A DNA stretch of 46,563 nt from Shimwellia pseudoproteus (GCF_016415625.1 NZ_WBXP01000030.1:1-46563), one strand, 5' to 3'. Numbered from the stretch's first letter, positions 1 through 13,287 are shown. Notes: generated by a model from the sequence alone, not told the origin. Made by a program: numbers and translations.

Positions 1-110
1 AGAGTGCCCACACAGATTGTCTGATAAATTGTTAAAGAGCAGTGCGACGGCGCTGAGCGCTCTGTCGCGAGGTGGCGTATATTACGCTTTCCTCTTTCAA
101 AGTCAACTGT
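1..110 (-). promoter_or_regulatory. rRNA operon P2 promoter and boxA antitermination leader
   Basis: Reading the minus strand, a P2-type promoter has -35 TTGACT (101-106) and -10 TAATAT (79-84) with a 16-bp spacer (AATATA one base on gives 17). It is followed by a GC-rich inverted segment (boxB-like, about 45-66) and a boxA core TGCTCTTTAACA (30-41). From about 41 to 1 the sequence matches the leader I know just upstream of E. coli 16S rRNA genes. The 16S gene itself lies off the left edge. Its place next to hemG corresponds to rrnA of E. coli. NusB/NusE and the antitermination complex would act at boxA. Confidence 0.88.
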
Positions 111-199
111 TTATTTTCACATTTCGTTACTCGTAAACTTTGTTTTCCTTTGCCTGACAGGCCGGTTTAGAAGCCGTTGTGCCGTGTCAGTGGAGGCGC

Positions 200-255
200 A
201 TTATAGGGAGTTTCTGACGGCTGACAACCCCTGTTTTTAAAATAATTTACTGACC
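200..255 (-). promoter_or_regulatory. rRNA operon P1 promoter with UP element
   Basis: On the minus strand, -35 TTGTCA (222-227) and consensus -10 TATAAT (200-205) are separated by 16 bp, the spacing typical of rrn P1. A GC-rich discriminator follows (GCGCCTCC), as expected for ppGpp/DksA-sensitive start sites. A-rich tracts immediately upstream (about 230-250) look like an UP element. The promoter begins directly after hemG. Confidence 0.88.
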
Positions 256-261
256 GCTCAC

Positions 262-284
262 ATTCCAGGCAACCTGCCTGGAAT
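262..284 (-). terminator. hairpin overlapping the hemG stop codon
   Basis: A perfect 10-bp stem (262-271 pairing with 275-284) with a 3-nt loop begins at the last base of the hemG stop codon. No run of U follows, so it may be a weak or Rho-assisted terminator, or a 3'-end stabiliser. It sits between hemG and the rRNA P1 promoter, where it would limit read-through into the rRNA operon. Confidence 0.5.
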
Positions 285-823
285 TACGTCATTTTGCCTG
301 GTAACTGCGCAATTTTTTGCGCAAAACCGGCCACGGCCTGCCAGTCGGTATATTCCACCTCTTTATGCACATCGGTCTCGCCCCCGGTCATCTTCATAAT
401 CAGGCGAATCATCATCCGGTCATACCAGGTGTAGTGCGGGTAACGCAGGGCGCCGGCAAAAACCTGGCACAGTTGCGGCTGCCAGGGCGATGCCTCAAGG
501 AACTTACGGGTATAACTGTTCGTGTCCGGGGTTTGCTTCTCCGGCTTACGGGCGACCAGGTTCACAGTGAACAAGGCACCGGGCAGCGCCTTTAATTGCT
601 GCGCGTAGGTATTCACAAATCGGCTCAAGCTTTTATGGAAATGCCCGTAGCGAATAGACGCCCCAATCACCACACACTCCACGTTGGCCCAGTCCGGCTC
701 ACGGCACTGGTGAAGGTCAACCAGCTCGCAGGTTTTCCCCCGGGCCTCAAGGATCCCGGCAATATGCCGGGCAATTTTATGTGTCTGACCATCCCGGGTA
801 GAAAACAGCAGTAATGTTTTCAC
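284..823 (-). CDS. hemG: menaquinone-dependent protoporphyrinogen IX dehydrogenase
   Basis: HemG oxidises protoporphyrinogen IX to protoporphyrin IX in haem synthesis, passing electrons to quinones. The protein is a long-chain flavodoxin: an FMN phosphate loop STRDGQT lies at residues 8-14 and a conserved GASIRYGH segment near 54. An in-frame ATG sits at 835, directly abutting the trkH stop, but GGAG (829-832) lies six bases before a GTG at 823. That GTG gives 179 residues beginning (M)KTLLLF, matching the E. coli protein (181 aa), so I chose it. The gene is last in the pepQ-yigZ-trkH-hemG series. The close trkH junction suggests co-transcription and translational coupling. Confidence 0.95.
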   Translation of the reverse strand: MKTLLLFSTRDGQTHKIARHIAGILEARGKTCELVDLHQCREPDWANVECVVIGASIRYGHFHKSLSRFVNTYAQQLKALPGALFTVNLVARKPEKQTPDTNSYTRKFLEASPWQPQLCQVFAGALRYPHYTWYDRMMIRLIMKMTGGETDVHKEVEYTDWQAVAGFAQKIAQLPGKMT

Positions 824-835
824 GCTATGCTCCAT

Positions 836-2287
836 TTATTCGCGCCAAAAAGTCGGGGTAAACAGGACCAGCAGAGTAAAGACTTCCAGTCGTCCAAACA
901 GCATGTTGGCAATCAGGATCCACTTCGCCACCGGGTTCATGGTGGTGAAGTTGTCTGCTACCACACCCAGCCCAGGGCCAAGGTTGTTCAGGGTCGCCGC
1001 CACCGCCGCAAAAGAAGAGAAATCGTCCACACCAGTGGCAATGATCGCCAGCATACTGACAATAAACACCAGCGCATACGCAGAGAAGAATCCCCACACC
1101 GCTTCCAGAATACGTTCCGGCAGCGCCCGGTTACCTAACTTAATGCTGTAAACCGCATTGGGATGCACCAGACGTTTCAGCTCGCGGTTACCCTGTTTAA
1201 ACAACAGCAGGATACGAATCACCTTCAGCCCACCGCCGGTTGATCCGGCACAGCCCCCGATAAACGCCGAGCACAGCAGCAGTACCGGCAGAAACAGCGG
1301 CCAGCGGGCAATACTGTCGGTAGTAAACCCCGCCGTTGTGGCCATGGACACCACCTGGAAGAAGGCCTGGTTAACGGTTTGTACTATCGAGCCGTAGGTA
1401 CTGTGGAACGCCAGCACAAGGGTGCAGATCACCACCAGCGACAGCTGCACGCCAATAAACATACGGAATTCCGGATCGCGCCAGTAGACTTTCAGGCTCC
1501 GCCCGCTAAGCAGCGAGAAGTGCAGGCCATAGTTACAACCCGAAATAAGCAGGAAGATAGCAATGATGGTGTTAATAGTAGGACTATTAAAATAGCCCAC
1601 GCTGGCGTCATGGGTTGAAAACCCGCCGATGGCAATCGTCGAGAAGCTGTGGCCAATCGCATCGAAGGCGGGCATCCCGGCAAACCACAGGGCCACCGCA
1701 CAGGCAATGGTCAGCAATACGTAGATCAGCCACAGGGTTTTCGCCGTCTCGGCAATACGCGGGCGCATCTTGTTGTCTTTCAGCGGGCCGGGCATTTCAG
1801 CACGGTATAGCTGCATCCCCCCTACCCCGAGGATAGGCAGAATAGCCACCGCCAGCACGATGATCCCCATCCCGCCAAACCACTGCAGCATCTGGCGATA
1901 AAACAGTATGGCGTGCGGCAGGGAATCCAGCCCCACCAGGGTAGTGGCACCGGTGGTGGTAAGCCCGGAGAACGATTCGAAGAACGCATCGGTTATCGTC
2001 AGATTGGGCTGTTCGGAAAAGATAAACGGCAGCGACCCCACGCTCCCCAGCACCGTCCAGAACAACACGACAATTAAAAAACCTTCCCGGGGTTTCAGTT
2101 CCCCCTTCTGGTGGCGGTTTGGCCACCACAGCAATACCCCAATGGTCAGCGCCACAAAAAAGGTTTGCGTAAACGCCCGCCCCGCACCGTCCCGATACAA
2201 TAATGCCACCAGCCCGGGAACAATCATGGTTCCGGAAAACAAGATGACTAATAGGCCCACAATGCGGGTTATGGCACGAAAATGCAT
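836..2287 (-). CDS. trkH: Trk system potassium uptake protein TrkH
   Basis: TrkH is the inner-membrane K+ translocating subunit, which works with the NAD-binding regulator TrkA (not in this window). At 483 aa it equals E. coli TrkH. The four pore loops of the KtrB/TrkH fold are visible, each with its filter glycine: SGLTTTGATT near 107, TIAIGGFST near 217, SMATTAGFTT near 315 and NNLGPGLG near 435. Many hydrophobic segments flank them. It ends directly against hemG and starts 39 bases after yigZ. Confidence 0.98.
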   Translation of the reverse strand: MHFRAITRIVGLLVILFSGTMIVPGLVALLYRDGAGRAFTQTFFVALTIGVLLWWPNRHQKGELKPREGFLIVVLFWTVLGSVGSLPFIFSEQPNLTITDAFFESFSGLTTTGATTLVGLDSLPHAILFYRQMLQWFGGMGIIVLAVAILPILGVGGMQLYRAEMPGPLKDNKMRPRIAETAKTLWLIYVLLTIACAVALWFAGMPAFDAIGHSFSTIAIGGFSTHDASVGYFNSPTINTIIAIFLLISGCNYGLHFSLLSGRSLKVYWRDPEFRMFIGVQLSLVVICTLVLAFHSTYGSIVQTVNQAFFQVVSMATTAGFTTDSIARWPLFLPVLLLCSAFIGGCAGSTGGGLKVIRILLLFKQGNRELKRLVHPNAVYSIKLGNRALPERILEAVWGFFSAYALVFIVSMLAIIATGVDDFSSFAAVAATLNNLGPGLGVVADNFTTMNPVAKWILIANMLFGRLEVFTLLVLFTPTFWRE

Positions 2288-2326
2288 TTCAGCCGATCCT
2301 TAATAAATAACAAAAGAGAGGAAGCG

Positions 2327-2938
2327 TTATTCCTGTGGTGATAACTGCAATGCGCCCCGGCTGATATCCGCCAGTTTTTGTGAAAATCCGTCCACCTGGG
2401 GTTGTGGCAATGCGAGTATCAATTGCACATCAGACTGGTATTCCGTATGTACAATCCGCCCCTCAAATTGAGTAACCAGTGCGTCTACCGCAGAGAGCCA
2501 GCTGTATTCACACTGCAAAGTATATTCAGTCAGGGGAACTTTGCGCAGGGTCGTCAACTGGGTTAAGGCCAGCTGAACACCGCCGCCATAGGCTTTTACC
2601 AGCCCTCCGGTTCCCAGTTTAATACCGCCATAATAACGCACCACCACGGCGGTAATCTCACCAATACCGCTCCCCATCAGTTGAGCAAGCATTGGTTTTC
2701 CCGCGGTTCCCGCCGGTTCGCCATCGTCAGAAAACCCCAGTTGCTGCGAATCATCCGGTGCGCCAGCAACCCAGGCCAGGCAATGGTGTCTGGCGGCCGG
2801 GTGTTCCCGGCGTACCGCATCAACGAAAGCTTTCGCCGCCTCAACCCCATCGGTATGGGCCAACAGCGTAATAAAGCGGCTTTTTTTTATCTCTTCCGTC
2901 ACCGTGATCGGCGCCGCCGGGATTAACCAGCTGTCCAT
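2327..2938 (-). CDS. yigZ: YigZ, IMPACT/UPF0029 family protein
   Basis: This 203-aa protein belongs to the IMPACT (YigZ/YvyE) family; its biochemical role in bacteria is unsettled. The N-terminal domain carries the family signature: ARHHCLAWVAG near 49, SDDGEPAGTAGKPML near 70, then VVVRYYGGIKLGTGGLVKAY near 98. A smaller ferredoxin-like C-terminal domain follows. Its ATG overlaps the pepQ TGA by one base, indicating translational coupling. The E. coli homologue has about the same length and position. Confidence 0.95.
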   Translation of the reverse strand: MDSWLIPAAPITVTEEIKKSRFITLLAHTDGVEAAKAFVDAVRREHPAARHHCLAWVAGAPDDSQQLGFSDDGEPAGTAGKPMLAQLMGSGIGEITAVVVRYYGGIKLGTGGLVKAYGGGVQLALTQLTTLRKVPLTEYTLQCEYSWLSAVDALVTQFEGRIVHTEYQSDVQLILALPQPQVDGFSQKLADISRGALQLSPQE

Positions 2939-4269
2939 CAGGCCAGCTTCAGGTCGCGGGTCATATTTTCGATACTGTTGGCATGGATCACCACGTTATC
3001 TTCGATTCGGATACCGCCAAAAGGTTTCAGGGCGTCAATTTTCTGCCAATTAAAGTGCTTGCTGTACTGGCCTTCACGCCACGGCGCCAGCAGTGACTCA
3101 ATAAAGTAAATCCCCGGCTCAATGGTCAACACCATACCCGGTTCCAGCACCCTGGTGCAGCGCAAGTAGGGATATTTCGCCGGTGCTGCCAGATGCGTAC
3201 CGCTATCATCCTGCATAAAGCCGCCGACATCATGTACCTGTAACCCCAGCGGGTGGCCAATACCGTGCGGCATAAACGGCCCGGTGATATCGGCATCCAG
3301 CATCGCCTCTTCACTGATGCCGGTAACCAGGTTGTGGTGCCGCAGCAGTGCAGCAATTCGCTGATGGAACTGCAAATGGTACTCGGTATAGCGCACACCC
3401 GCCTGCATGGTGCCAATCAGCGCCAGCTGTTCCTGGTTCACGTCTTTAATCAGCTGCGCATAGTCGTTATCGTGGCTGGCAGCCCAGGTGCGGGTCAGAT
3501 CCGCCGCATAACCGTTATATTCAGCCCCGGCATCCAGCAAGAAACTGCGTATTTGCGCCGGTGCCGTGTGGTCCAGCCTGGTGTAATGCAGCACAGAAGC
3601 ATGCTCATTAAGCGCAACAATATTGCTGTAGGGGACATCGGTATCCCGGTGGCCGGTGGCCGCCAGATAGGCGAGGTTGATATCGAATTCACTCATCCCG
3701 GCCCGGAAGGCGTCTTCCGCCGCCTGGTGGCCGGATACCGCCATTTTCTGCGCTTCACGCATACAGGCCAGTTCGTAGTCGGTTTTATAGGCCCGATAGT
3801 AGTGCAGGTAGTCGATAACCCCTTTGGGGTTCACGTTGCCAGCGGTGATATTCAGTTGCAGTGCGCGCTCGGGAACAGGCCCAATATAAGCGATATTGCT
3901 GCGGTTTGCCGGTAGCAGGCTGCCAATCTCGTCGGCCTGCGGCAGGGCAACCAGATCGATATCGCGGGTCCAGAACGCATCCGGCAGTGGCTCGACGTTG
4001 TGCCAGTAATCCACCGGCAGCCAAAACCACAGTTTCGGTTTATTGACGCCATCCACCAGCAGCCAGCAGTTAGGCACCTGAGTAACCGGCACCCAGGACT
4101 TAAACTGGGGATTCACTTTGAATGGGTAGGGATGATCGTCCAGGAAGACATTAAATAGCTCACCAGAATGGATGAGCAAGGCGTCCAGTTTGTAGCGCTC
4201 GAGGACGTTACGCGCCCTTTCCTGTAAGGTTTCCAGATGCGCCTTGTATTGTGCTGCCAGCGATTCCAT
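2938..4269 (-). CDS. pepQ: Xaa-Pro dipeptidase
   Basis: PepQ is a cytoplasmic M24B metallopeptidase that hydrolyses X-Pro dipeptides. At 443 aa it equals the E. coli enzyme. The pita-bread fold's dinuclear metal ligands are visible in order: [18 protein letters not shown] (two Asp, about 246-257), [13 protein letters not shown] (His, about 339), TIEPGIYF (Glu, about 384) and GIRIEDNVV (Glu, about 423). It is the first gene of the series running to hemG and is divergent from fadB across 184 bp that contains the FadR operator. Confidence 0.97.
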   Translation of the reverse strand: MESLAAQYKAHLETLQERARNVLERYKLDALLIHSGELFNVFLDDHPYPFKVNPQFKSWVPVTQVPNCWLLVDGVNKPKLWFWLPVDYWHNVEPLPDAFWTRDIDLVALPQADEIGSLLPANRSNIAYIGPVPERALQLNITAGNVNPKGVIDYLHYYRAYKTDYELACMREAQKMAVSGHQAAEDAFRAGMSEFDINLAYLAATGHRDTDVPYSNIVALNEHASVLHYTRLDHTAPAQIRSFLLDAGAEYNGYAADLTRTWAASHDNDYAQLIKDVNQEQLALIGTMQAGVRYTEYHLQFHQRIAALLRHHNLVTGISEEAMLDADITGPFMPHGIGHPLGLQVHDVGGFMQDDSGTHLAAPAKYPYLRCTRVLEPGMVLTIEPGIYFIESLLAPWREGQYSKHFNWQKIDALKPFGGIRIEDNVVIHANSIENMTRDLKLA

Positions 4270-4410
4270 AAATGACCCTTCTTATTTGAGCTTAACGCCG
4301 CATCTTAACACAGCGCCCTCAGCGATGCTGTTTTCGCTATCCGTGATCCCCTCTGCAAAAAATTAATCATCTGTTTGCATTTTATTAACATAAAATCCAC
4401 ACTCCGTTTC

Positions 4411-4427
4411 ATCTGGTACGACCAGAT
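4411..4427 (+). promoter_or_regulatory. FadR operator of fadBA
   Basis: ATCTGGTACGACCAGAT is a perfect 17-bp palindrome that, as I recall, is identical to the E. coli fadB FadR operator. It ends 26 bp before the fadB start and lies just downstream of an AT-rich promoter-like stretch (about 4355-4397). FadR without acyl-CoA would block fadBA transcription from this position; long-chain acyl-CoA releases it. Confidence 0.93.
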
Positions 4428-4453
4428 CACTTTGCTGGATTCAGGAGACTGAC

Positions 4454-7817
<3,364 letters not shown>

Positions 7818-7868
7818 TACCTTGCGGGCCGGTCCGCCCCGGCCCGGTGAGTTTCATTGCCGTTCTTT

Positions 7869-7893
7869 CCCGCCTGTCAGGGGCGGGTTTTTT
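7869..7893 (+). terminator. fadBA rho-independent terminator
   Basis: Stem CCCGCC (7869-7874) pairs with GGCGGG (7882-7887), followed by six T. It lies 51 bp after fadA. Confidence 0.85.
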
Positions 7894-7903
7894 ATTGCCG
7901 TCA

Positions 7904-7937
7904 CCAAAAAAACGCCCGCAGGATAACCCCGCAGGCG
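7904..7937 (-). terminator. fre rho-independent terminator
   Basis: On the minus strand a 10-bp stem (7913-7937, two G-U pairs) is followed by a run of T (7904-7910). It lies 24 bp after fre and is back to back with the fadBA terminator. Confidence 0.85.
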
Positions 7938-7960
7938 CATTGCTATATCGGGTGGCTGCG

Positions 7961-8662
7961 TCAGATAAACGCGAACGCGTCACCGAACATACGATCTTCC
8001 CGGGCACCGCGATCCTGGCAGAACATCTCGCGGGCAATTTTGGCCATTTCGAAACGGCCGGCGATATAGATATCGTGATCCGCCAGCGAGCCATAATCCT
8101 GTAACACCGCCGCCAGTACCGTACCGGTACGGCCACGCCAGGCATCATCCGGCTGCTCGACAACCGCTTCAACCCGCAGATTAGGGTGAGTCACCGACAG
8201 GGCTTCCAGCTCATCCAAATCATAAAGATGCCGGGCTTCTCTGCCGCCCCAGTAGATGGCTATCTCGCGGTTCGGGTTGCGGGACAGGGCCGTCAGCAAA
8301 ATGGAACGCACGTAGGAGAAGCCCGTTCCCCCGGCAATCAGGATCAGCGGGCGATCGTCTTCATCGCGCAGCCAGGCGTCACCGTGGGGCATATCCACCA
8401 GGATTTCCTGCTGTTTGAGGATGCGATCCATCACCGCCATCGCGTACAAATTCAGCTCTGAAGCGCCAATATGAAGCTCGATAAAGTCCTGTTCAGCAGG
8501 TGTCGACGCCACTGAGAACGGGCGTTTATCCCGCTCATCCATTACCACCATCAAATACTGTCCAGCACGAAAGGAAAAAGCGGCTTCAGGCAGCAAACGG
8601 ACACGGTAAACAGTGTCGGTGATCGCTTCTACTGAGGTCACTTTACAGCTTAAGGTTGTCAT
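7961..8662 (-). CDS. fre: NAD(P)H-flavin reductase
   Basis: Fre reduces free flavins (riboflavin, FMN) with NAD(P)H; reduced flavin serves ferric reduction and other enzymes. It is 233 aa, as in E. coli. The ferredoxin-reductase fold shows the flavin-binding segment KRPFSVAS near 46 and the nucleotide-binding [13 protein letters not shown] near 106, and ends with the conserved FGDAFAFI. It follows ubiD on the same strand after a 44-bp gap, so it may be transcribed from ubiD as well as alone. Confidence 0.97.
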   Translation of the reverse strand: MTTLSCKVTSVEAITDTVYRVRLLPEAAFSFRAGQYLMVVMDERDKRPFSVASTPAEQDFIELHIGASELNLYAMAVMDRILKQQEILVDMPHGDAWLRDEDDRPLILIAGGTGFSYVRSILLTALSRNPNREIAIYWGGREARHLYDLDELEALSVTHPNLRVEAVVEQPDDAWRGRTGTVLAAVLQDYGSLADHDIYIAGRFEMAKIAREMFCQDRGAREDRMFGDAFAFI

Positions 8663-8706
8663 GCATCCCCTCTGTCGGGTCGTTAAGGCAAATATTAATG
8701 GCAGCG

Positions 8707-10191
8707 CTATGTGCCCTTACCATCCTCGAAGATACCCAGCTCATCCCAGATGGCATCTATGCGCGCGGTGACCTGTGGATCTTTCTCAATAGGTACCCCC
8801 CATTCACGCTGGGTTTCCCCCGGCCATTTATTGGTGGCATCCATCCCCATTTTTGACCCCAGCCCGGAAACGGGCGACGCGAAATCCAGGTAATCTATTG
8901 GTGTGTTTTCCATCAGCACGGTATCACGGGCGGGATCCATCCGTGTCGTTATCGCCCAGATAACATCGTTCCAGTCACGCGCGTTGATATCGTCATCGCA
9001 CACGATGACAAACTTGGTGTACATAAACTGCCGCAGGAATGACCATACCCCCATCATGACGCGCTTGGCGTGACCGGCGTACTGCTTCTTCATGGTCACC
9101 ACCGCCATGCGGTAGGAGCAGCCTTCCGGCGGCAGATAAAAATCAACAATCTCAGGGAACTGTTTTTGCAAAATAGGCACCAGCACTTCATTCAGTGCCG
9201 CACCCAATACCGCAGGCTCATCGGGCGGCCGGCCGGTATAGGTCGAGTGATAGATGGCATCTTCGCGGCGGGTAATATGGGTCACCGTAAATACCGGGAA
9301 GCTGTCCACTTCGTTATAGTAGCCGGTGTGGTCCCCATAAGGCCCTTCGTCCGCCATTTCGCCGGGCTCGATATATCCCTCAAGGACAATTTCCGCGCTG
9401 GCCGGGACCTCAAGGTCATTAGAGAGGCACTTCACCACTTCGGTTTTGGTGCCGCGCAGCAGCCCGGCAAAGGCATATTCAGACAGGGTATCCGGCACCG
9501 GTGTCACGGCCCCCAGAATCGTGGCCGGATCGGCCCCCAGGGCTACCGCCACCGGGAAACGTTCACCAGGGTGCGCCGCACACCACTCCTGAAAATCCAG
9601 CGCCCCGCCCCGGTGGGACAGCCAGCGCATGATCAGCTTGTTTTTGCCAATCCGCTGCTGGCGATAAATCCCCAAATTCTGGCGCTCCTTATGCGGCCCA
9701 CGGGTCACTGTCAGCCCCCAGGTCACCAGCGGCGCAGCATCACCAGGCCAGCACTGCATCACCGGAATGCGGTTCAGATCGACCGCATCCCCTTCCAGCA
9801 CCACCTGCTGGCAAGGGGCGCCGCGCAGCCGCTTCGTCGGCATATTCAGCACCTGCTTAAACTGCGGCAGCTTGTCGAACATATCGCGGAAACCTTTCGG
9901 GGGCTCCGGTTCTTTCAGAAAAGCGAGCAGTTTCCCCACTTCGCGCAGGGAGGAAACATCCTCCTGCCCCATGCCCATGGCCACCCGCTTCGGGGTGCCA
10001 AACAGGTTGCACAGCACCGGCATTTGGTAACCTTTGGGGTTTTCAAACAGCAAGGCGGGGCCCCCGGCACGTAAGGTCCGGTCGGCGATTTCCGTCATTT
10101 CCAGATAGGGGTCAACGGGTAAAGTGATGCGTTTTAATTCTCCCTGCTGCTCCAGCAGGGAAAGAAAGTCTCGTAGATCCTGGTATTTCAT
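8707..10191 (-). CDS. ubiD: 4-hydroxy-3-polyprenylbenzoate decarboxylase
   Basis: UbiD removes the carboxyl group of 3-octaprenyl-4-hydroxybenzoate in ubiquinone synthesis, using prenylated FMN made by UbiX (not in this window). At 494 aa it is three residues shorter at the N-terminus than the E. coli annotation, and no upstream in-frame ATG supports those residues. Family segments include [16 protein letters not shown] near 166, a Glu-containing [14 protein letters not shown] near 285 and [15 protein letters not shown] near 315. It diverges from rfaH. Confidence 0.97.
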   Translation of the reverse strand: MKYQDLRDFLSLLEQQGELKRITLPVDPYLEMTEIADRTLRAGGPALLFENPKGYQMPVLCNLFGTPKRVAMGMGQEDVSSLREVGKLLAFLKEPEPPKGFRDMFDKLPQFKQVLNMPTKRLRGAPCQQVVLEGDAVDLNRIPVMQCWPGDAAPLVTWGLTVTRGPHKERQNLGIYRQQRIGKNKLIMRWLSHRGGALDFQEWCAAHPGERFPVAVALGADPATILGAVTPVPDTLSEYAFAGLLRGTKTEVVKCLSNDLEVPASAEIVLEGYIEPGEMADEGPYGDHTGYYNEVDSFPVFTVTHITRREDAIYHSTYTGRPPDEPAVLGAALNEVLVPILQKQFPEIVDFYLPPEGCSYRMAVVTMKKQYAGHAKRVMMGVWSFLRQFMYTKFVIVCDDDINARDWNDVIWAITTRMDPARDTVLMENTPIDYLDFASPVSGLGSKMGMDATNKWPGETQREWGVPIEKDPQVTARIDAIWDELGIFEDGKGT

Positions 10192-10301
10192 GCCGTGGTT
10201 ATCGCGTCCTGATTAGCGCCCTAGTATACGTTTTTCGCTGCGCTCATGCTGTATTTTTGTTAAGTAAGCGTGAACAGCATGGCGAATAGTCACTTACGGG
10301 G

Positions 10302-10307
10302 TATAAT
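10302..10307 (+). promoter_or_regulatory. candidate -10 element of rfaH
   Basis: A consensus TATAAT lies 70 bp upstream of rfaH. No good -35 hexamer is found at 16-18 bp, so this is supported only by the -10 match and position. Confidence 0.4.
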
Positions 10308-10376
10308 ACCCTTTCCTCTACCGTTACAGCGGGGGTTTTGATATTTTGCGCCCCAGTTGATGAGAAAAGAGTGCTT

Positions 10377-10865
10377 ATGCAATCCTGGTATTTACTGTAC
10401 TGCAAACGTGGCCAACTTGAACGGGCCCAAGAACACCTTGAGCGCCAGCAGGTTAACTGCATGACGCCGATGATCACGCTGGAAAAAATGGTCCGGGGTA
10501 AACGCACAGCAGTCAGTGAACCACTCTTTCCTAACTACCTGTTCATTGAGTTCGACCCCGAGCATATCCACACCACCACCATCAGCTCTACCCGTGGGGT
10601 GAGTCATTTTGTGCGTTTTGGCAATCTGCCCGCCACTGTACCGCTGGCGGTTATCCAGCAGCTCAGCAACTGGCCCCTTGAGGATGTGATTGATCCCGAT
10701 ACGCCGTGGCCTGGGGATAATGTCGTGATCACCGACGGCGCCTTCGAAGGGCTGGAGGCCATCTTCACCGAGCCTGATGGCGAAACCCGTTCGATGTTAC
10801 TGCTCAATCTGCTGAATAAGCAGGTGGTGCAGAGCGTACGCAATATCGACTTCCGCAAAGCCTGA
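10377..10865 (+). CDS. rfaH: transcription antitermination factor RfaH
   Basis: RfaH is an operon-specific NusG paralogue that joins RNA polymerase at ops sites and suppresses termination in long envelope and virulence operons (LPS core, O-antigen, capsule). The 162 aa equal E. coli RfaH. The N-terminal NGN domain (1-100) starts [12 protein letters not shown] and includes [17 protein letters not shown] near 40. The C-terminal KOW domain (about 115-162), able to refold from helices to a barrel in E. coli, shows [19 protein letters not shown]. The open frame extends 13 codons upstream, but the ATG at 10377 matches the family start. It is convergent with tatD, with 2 bp between the stops. Confidence 0.96.
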   Translation: MQSWYLLYCKRGQLERAQEHLERQQVNCMTPMITLEKMVRGKRTAVSEPLFPNYLFIEFDPEHIHTTTISSTRGVSHFVRFGNLPATVPLAVIQQLSNWPLEDVIDPDTPWPGDNVVITDGAFEGLEAIFTEPDGETRSMLLLNLLNKQVVQSVRNIDFRKA

Positions 10866-10867
10866 CA

Positions 10868-11650
10868 TCAGAAACGCACCTTAAATAACCGCTGCACATT
10901 CGCATCCAGCGTTTGCTCCAGCCACTGGGGATCTTCCCCGCGCCACTGGGCAACCTGGCGCAAAATGTGGCCAAGGAACGCCGGCTCATTGCGCCGGGAA
11001 CGGGGCTTCGGCTGCATATCGCGCGGTAATAACCAGGGGGCATCGGTTTCCAGCAGCAGTTGTTTCGCCGGTATCACCGGTAACAGCGCCCGCAGGTCAA
11101 GCCCGCGCCGCTCGTCACACACCCAGCCGGTTATCCCTAAATATAACCCGCGCGCCAGACACTCCCGGGCTTCGGCTTCTGTGCCGGTAAAGCAGTGCAG
11201 CACCGCCGCCGGGAGTTTATCCAGCCAGGGATCCAGCAACGCCACAAATCGTGGATGGGCCTCACGGCAATGCATAAACACCGGCAAATTGAGCTCCGCC
11301 GCCAGCGCCAGCTGGGCGCTAAAAGCGCGCTCCTGTTCTGCGGGTGTCGAGAAGTTACGATTAAAATCCAGCCCACACTCACCAATGGCCACCACCCGGG
11401 GATCCGCCGCCAGCGCCGCCAGTTGCCCGGCGGTATCCGCCTGCCACTGGCTGGCATCGTGGGGGTGTACACCCGCCGTCGCCCAGCATGCCGGATAGTG
11501 ATTCGCCAGCCGGGATGCGGCGCGGCTCTCCTCCAGATTGGTGCCGGTAATTAACATGCCGAGGACCCCGGCCTCCCGGGCGCGGGAAACCACCGCGTCA
11601 ATATCGCCGGAAAACTGGCTGCTGGTCAGATTAACACCAATATCAAACAT
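10868..11650 (-). CDS. tatD: 3'-5' ssDNA/RNA exonuclease TatD
   Basis: TatD is a metal-dependent nuclease of the TIM-barrel hydrolase family, linked to DNA repair after peroxide damage; it is not needed for Tat export. It has 260 aa, as in E. coli. Metal-site motifs are seen in order: [10 protein letters not shown] at the N-terminus (the usual HxH is D-x-G-x-N here, as in E. coli), GVHPHDA near 60, IGECGLDFN near 89, [11 protein letters not shown] near 125, LHCFTGT near 149 and [11 protein letters not shown] near 199. A strong terminator separates it from tatC, so it probably has its own promoter or depends on read-through. Confidence 0.95.
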   Translation of the reverse strand: MFDIGVNLTSSQFSGDIDAVVSRAREAGVLGMLITGTNLEESRAASRLANHYPACWATAGVHPHDASQWQADTAGQLAALAADPRVVAIGECGLDFNRNFSTPAEQERAFSAQLALAAELNLPVFMHCREAHPRFVALLDPWLDKLPAAVLHCFTGTEAEARECLARGLYLGITGWVCDERRGLDLRALLPVIPAKQLLLETDAPWLLPRDMQPKPRSRRNEPAFLGHILRQVAQWRGEDPQWLEQTLDANVQRLFKVRF

Positions 11651-11673
11651 GCGCGCTTGCCTTAAAAAAACGG

Positions 11674-11699
11674 AAAAAAAGCCGCCTGAAAAGGCGGCT
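11674..11699 (-). terminator. tatABC rho-independent terminator
   Basis: On the minus strand AGCCGCC and GGCGGCT (11680-11686 with 11693-11699) form a 7-bp stem followed by a T run (11674-11680). It lies between tatC and tatD. Confidence 0.9.
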
Positions 11700-11704
11700 G
11701 ATAA

Positions 11705-12499
11705 TTAGTGTTTCTCGTCAGAGTCAGTGGTTTCTTCACCGGACTCCGCGTGCTCGTCGTCATCTTCTTGCTGCCTGCGCCCTTTACCGACGTAGAAGCG
11801 CGAGAAGAACACGCCGACTTCAAACAGGAAATACATCGGAATGGCCAGCAGAGTCTGGGAGAAGACATCCGGCGGCGTAAGCAGCATCCCCACCACAAAG
11901 GCCCCCACCAGAACATAAGGGCGTTTCTTGCGCAGATCCTCCGGTGTGGTTATCCCCATCCAGCACAGCAGCACAATGGCAACCGGCACCTCAAACGACA
12001 CACCAAACGCCATAAACAGCGCCATGACAAAGTCGAGGTAATTGGTGATATCCGTGGAGATAACCACCCCCACAGGCGCGGTTTTGGTCAAAAAGCCAAA
12101 TGCCAGCGGGAACACCACAAAGTAAGCAAATGCCATCCCGATATAAAACAGGCAGGTACTGGAGACCAGTAACGGCACCACTAAGCGGCGCTCATGCTTA
12201 TAAAGCGCCGGGGCGATAAATGCCCACACCTGGTAAAGAATAACCGGGGCAGACAAGATAACCGACACCATAATGGTCAGCTTTATCGGGGTGAAGAACG
12301 GCGAGGCCACATCCGTAGCAATCATGGTCGCGCCCTGGGGCATCTGCTTAATCAGCGGTGCTGAGATCAGCTGGTAAATATCGTTGGCGAAATACACCAG
12401 GCAGAGAAAAATCACCAGAATCGCAATAATGCAATTCAGCAGACGCTTGCGTAGCTCAATCAGGTGAGTGATGAGCGGTTGGGTATCATCAACAGCCAT
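11705..12499 (-). CDS. tatC: Sec-independent protein translocase TatC
   Basis: TatC is the inner-membrane receptor for twin-arginine signal peptides. It has six hydrophobic segments and the conserved N-terminal region ([16 protein letters not shown], residues 7-22) that helps bind the RR motif. The length is 264 aa against 258 in E. coli. The difference is an acidic C-terminal tail ([19 protein letters not shown]), which would be cytoplasmic. The start lies 2 bp after tatB. Confidence 0.97.
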   Translation of the reverse strand: MAVDDTQPLITHLIELRKRLLNCIIAILVIFLCLVYFANDIYQLISAPLIKQMPQGATMIATDVASPFFTPIKLTIMVSVILSAPVILYQVWAFIAPALYKHERRLVVPLLVSSTCLFYIGMAFAYFVVFPLAFGFLTKTAPVGVVISTDITNYLDFVMALFMAFGVSFEVPVAIVLLCWMGITTPEDLRKKRPYVLVGAFVVGMLLTPPDVFSQTLLAIPMYFLFEVGVFFSRFYVGKGRRQQEDDDEHAESGEETTDSDEKH

Positions 12500-12501
12500 T
12501 T

Positions 12502-13032
12502 TCAGGATTTATCGCCAGATTTGGAGGGTGCCGCAGCGGCAGCAGACACGTCATTTTCGGGCTGCGCAGGCGTCGCGCCTGGCGCCGACGGCGCTGGCTG
12601 CATTACCGGTTCAGGGTGAACAGCAGCTGGGGCTGTGTCCGCAGTTTCCGCTGGCGCAGCAGGCTCACCGGCCGCGGTATGAGGATGCTGAATCGCATGC
12701 GCTTCATCACTCGCTTTTTCCGGGTCATTCTGCGTATAGGAGCGCTTCATGGATTCCGCGGCTTCCCGCAATTCATCCATAGAGGCTTTCAGCTCCGGGG
12801 AGAGGTCGCCAAGGCTGGCTTTGCTGGCCTTTTCGACCTTGTTCAGGCTGTCCTGAAACTCCTGCAGCTTAAGCTCTTTGGTCAGCTCGCCCTGTACTGT
12901 GGTGGCCAGCGATCGTAACGCCCGGATCCACCCCGCCACCGTTCTGACTGCAACAGGCAGGCGCTGCGGCCCCAGAACCACCAGACCAATAACAAAAACC
13001 AGTACAAGTTCACTAAAACCGATGTCGAACAC
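12502..13032 (-). CDS. tatB: Sec-independent protein translocase TatB
   Basis: TatB forms the substrate-binding complex with TatC. Residues 1-21 form one membrane helix ([20 protein letters not shown]), followed by the PQRLP hinge and an amphipathic helix (about 25-100). The last 60 residues are a low-complexity Ala/Pro/Glu-rich tail, probably disordered. Its 176 aa compare with 171 in E. coli. It begins 3 bp after tatA and runs into tatC within one operon. Confidence 0.97.
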   Translation of the reverse strand: MFDIGFSELVLVFVIGLVVLGPQRLPVAVRTVAGWIRALRSLATTVQGELTKELKLQEFQDSLNKVEKASKASLGDLSPELKASMDELREAAESMKRSYTQNDPEKASDEAHAIQHPHTAAGEPAAPAETADTAPAAVHPEPVMQPAPSAPGATPAQPENDVSAAAAAPSKSGDKS

Positions 13033-13035
13033 GAA

Positions 13036-13287
13036 TTACACCTGCTCTTTATCTTTGCTCTTTGCTTCGTCTTTCTTTGCGTCGCCAGGTTTTTCAGAGA
13101 GCGATTTTGCTGTGAAATCCGCATCCGGTGCAGATTTCTCTTTATCGTCGTCATCATTCATGGCTTTTTTAAAGCCTTTGATTGACGCGCCGAGATCGGA
13201 GCCAAGGGAGCTAAGCTTTTTGGTCCCAAAAAGCAAAACAACAATGACAACAATAATTAATAATTGCCAAATACTAATGCCGCCCAT
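13036..13287 (-). CDS. tatA: Sec-independent protein translocase TatA
   Basis: TatA polymerises to open the Tat passage for folded proteins. It has an N-terminal membrane helix ([20 protein letters not shown]), the FGTKKL hinge, an amphipathic helix ([17 protein letters not shown]) and an acidic/lysine-rich soluble tail. The start is the ATG at 13287 (product begins MGGISIW), not the upstream in-frame Met. It has 83 aa against 89 in E. coli; the shortening is in the variable tail. Confidence 0.96.
   Translation of the reverse strand: MGGISIWQLLIIVVIVVLLFGTKKLSSLGSDLGASIKGFKKAMNDDDDKEKSAPDADFTAKSLSEKPGDAKKDEAKSKDKEQV

Noticed and set aside
9070-10074. 334-codon open frame on the plus strand opposite ubiD
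   Set aside because: It is the shadow of a long GC-rich gene; ubiD on the minus strand is full-length and conserved, and the antisense product resembles no family.
10192-10301. ubiD promoter or an ops-like element near rfaH
   Set aside because: No convincing hexamers for ubiD and no ops core GGCGGTAG in this spacer.
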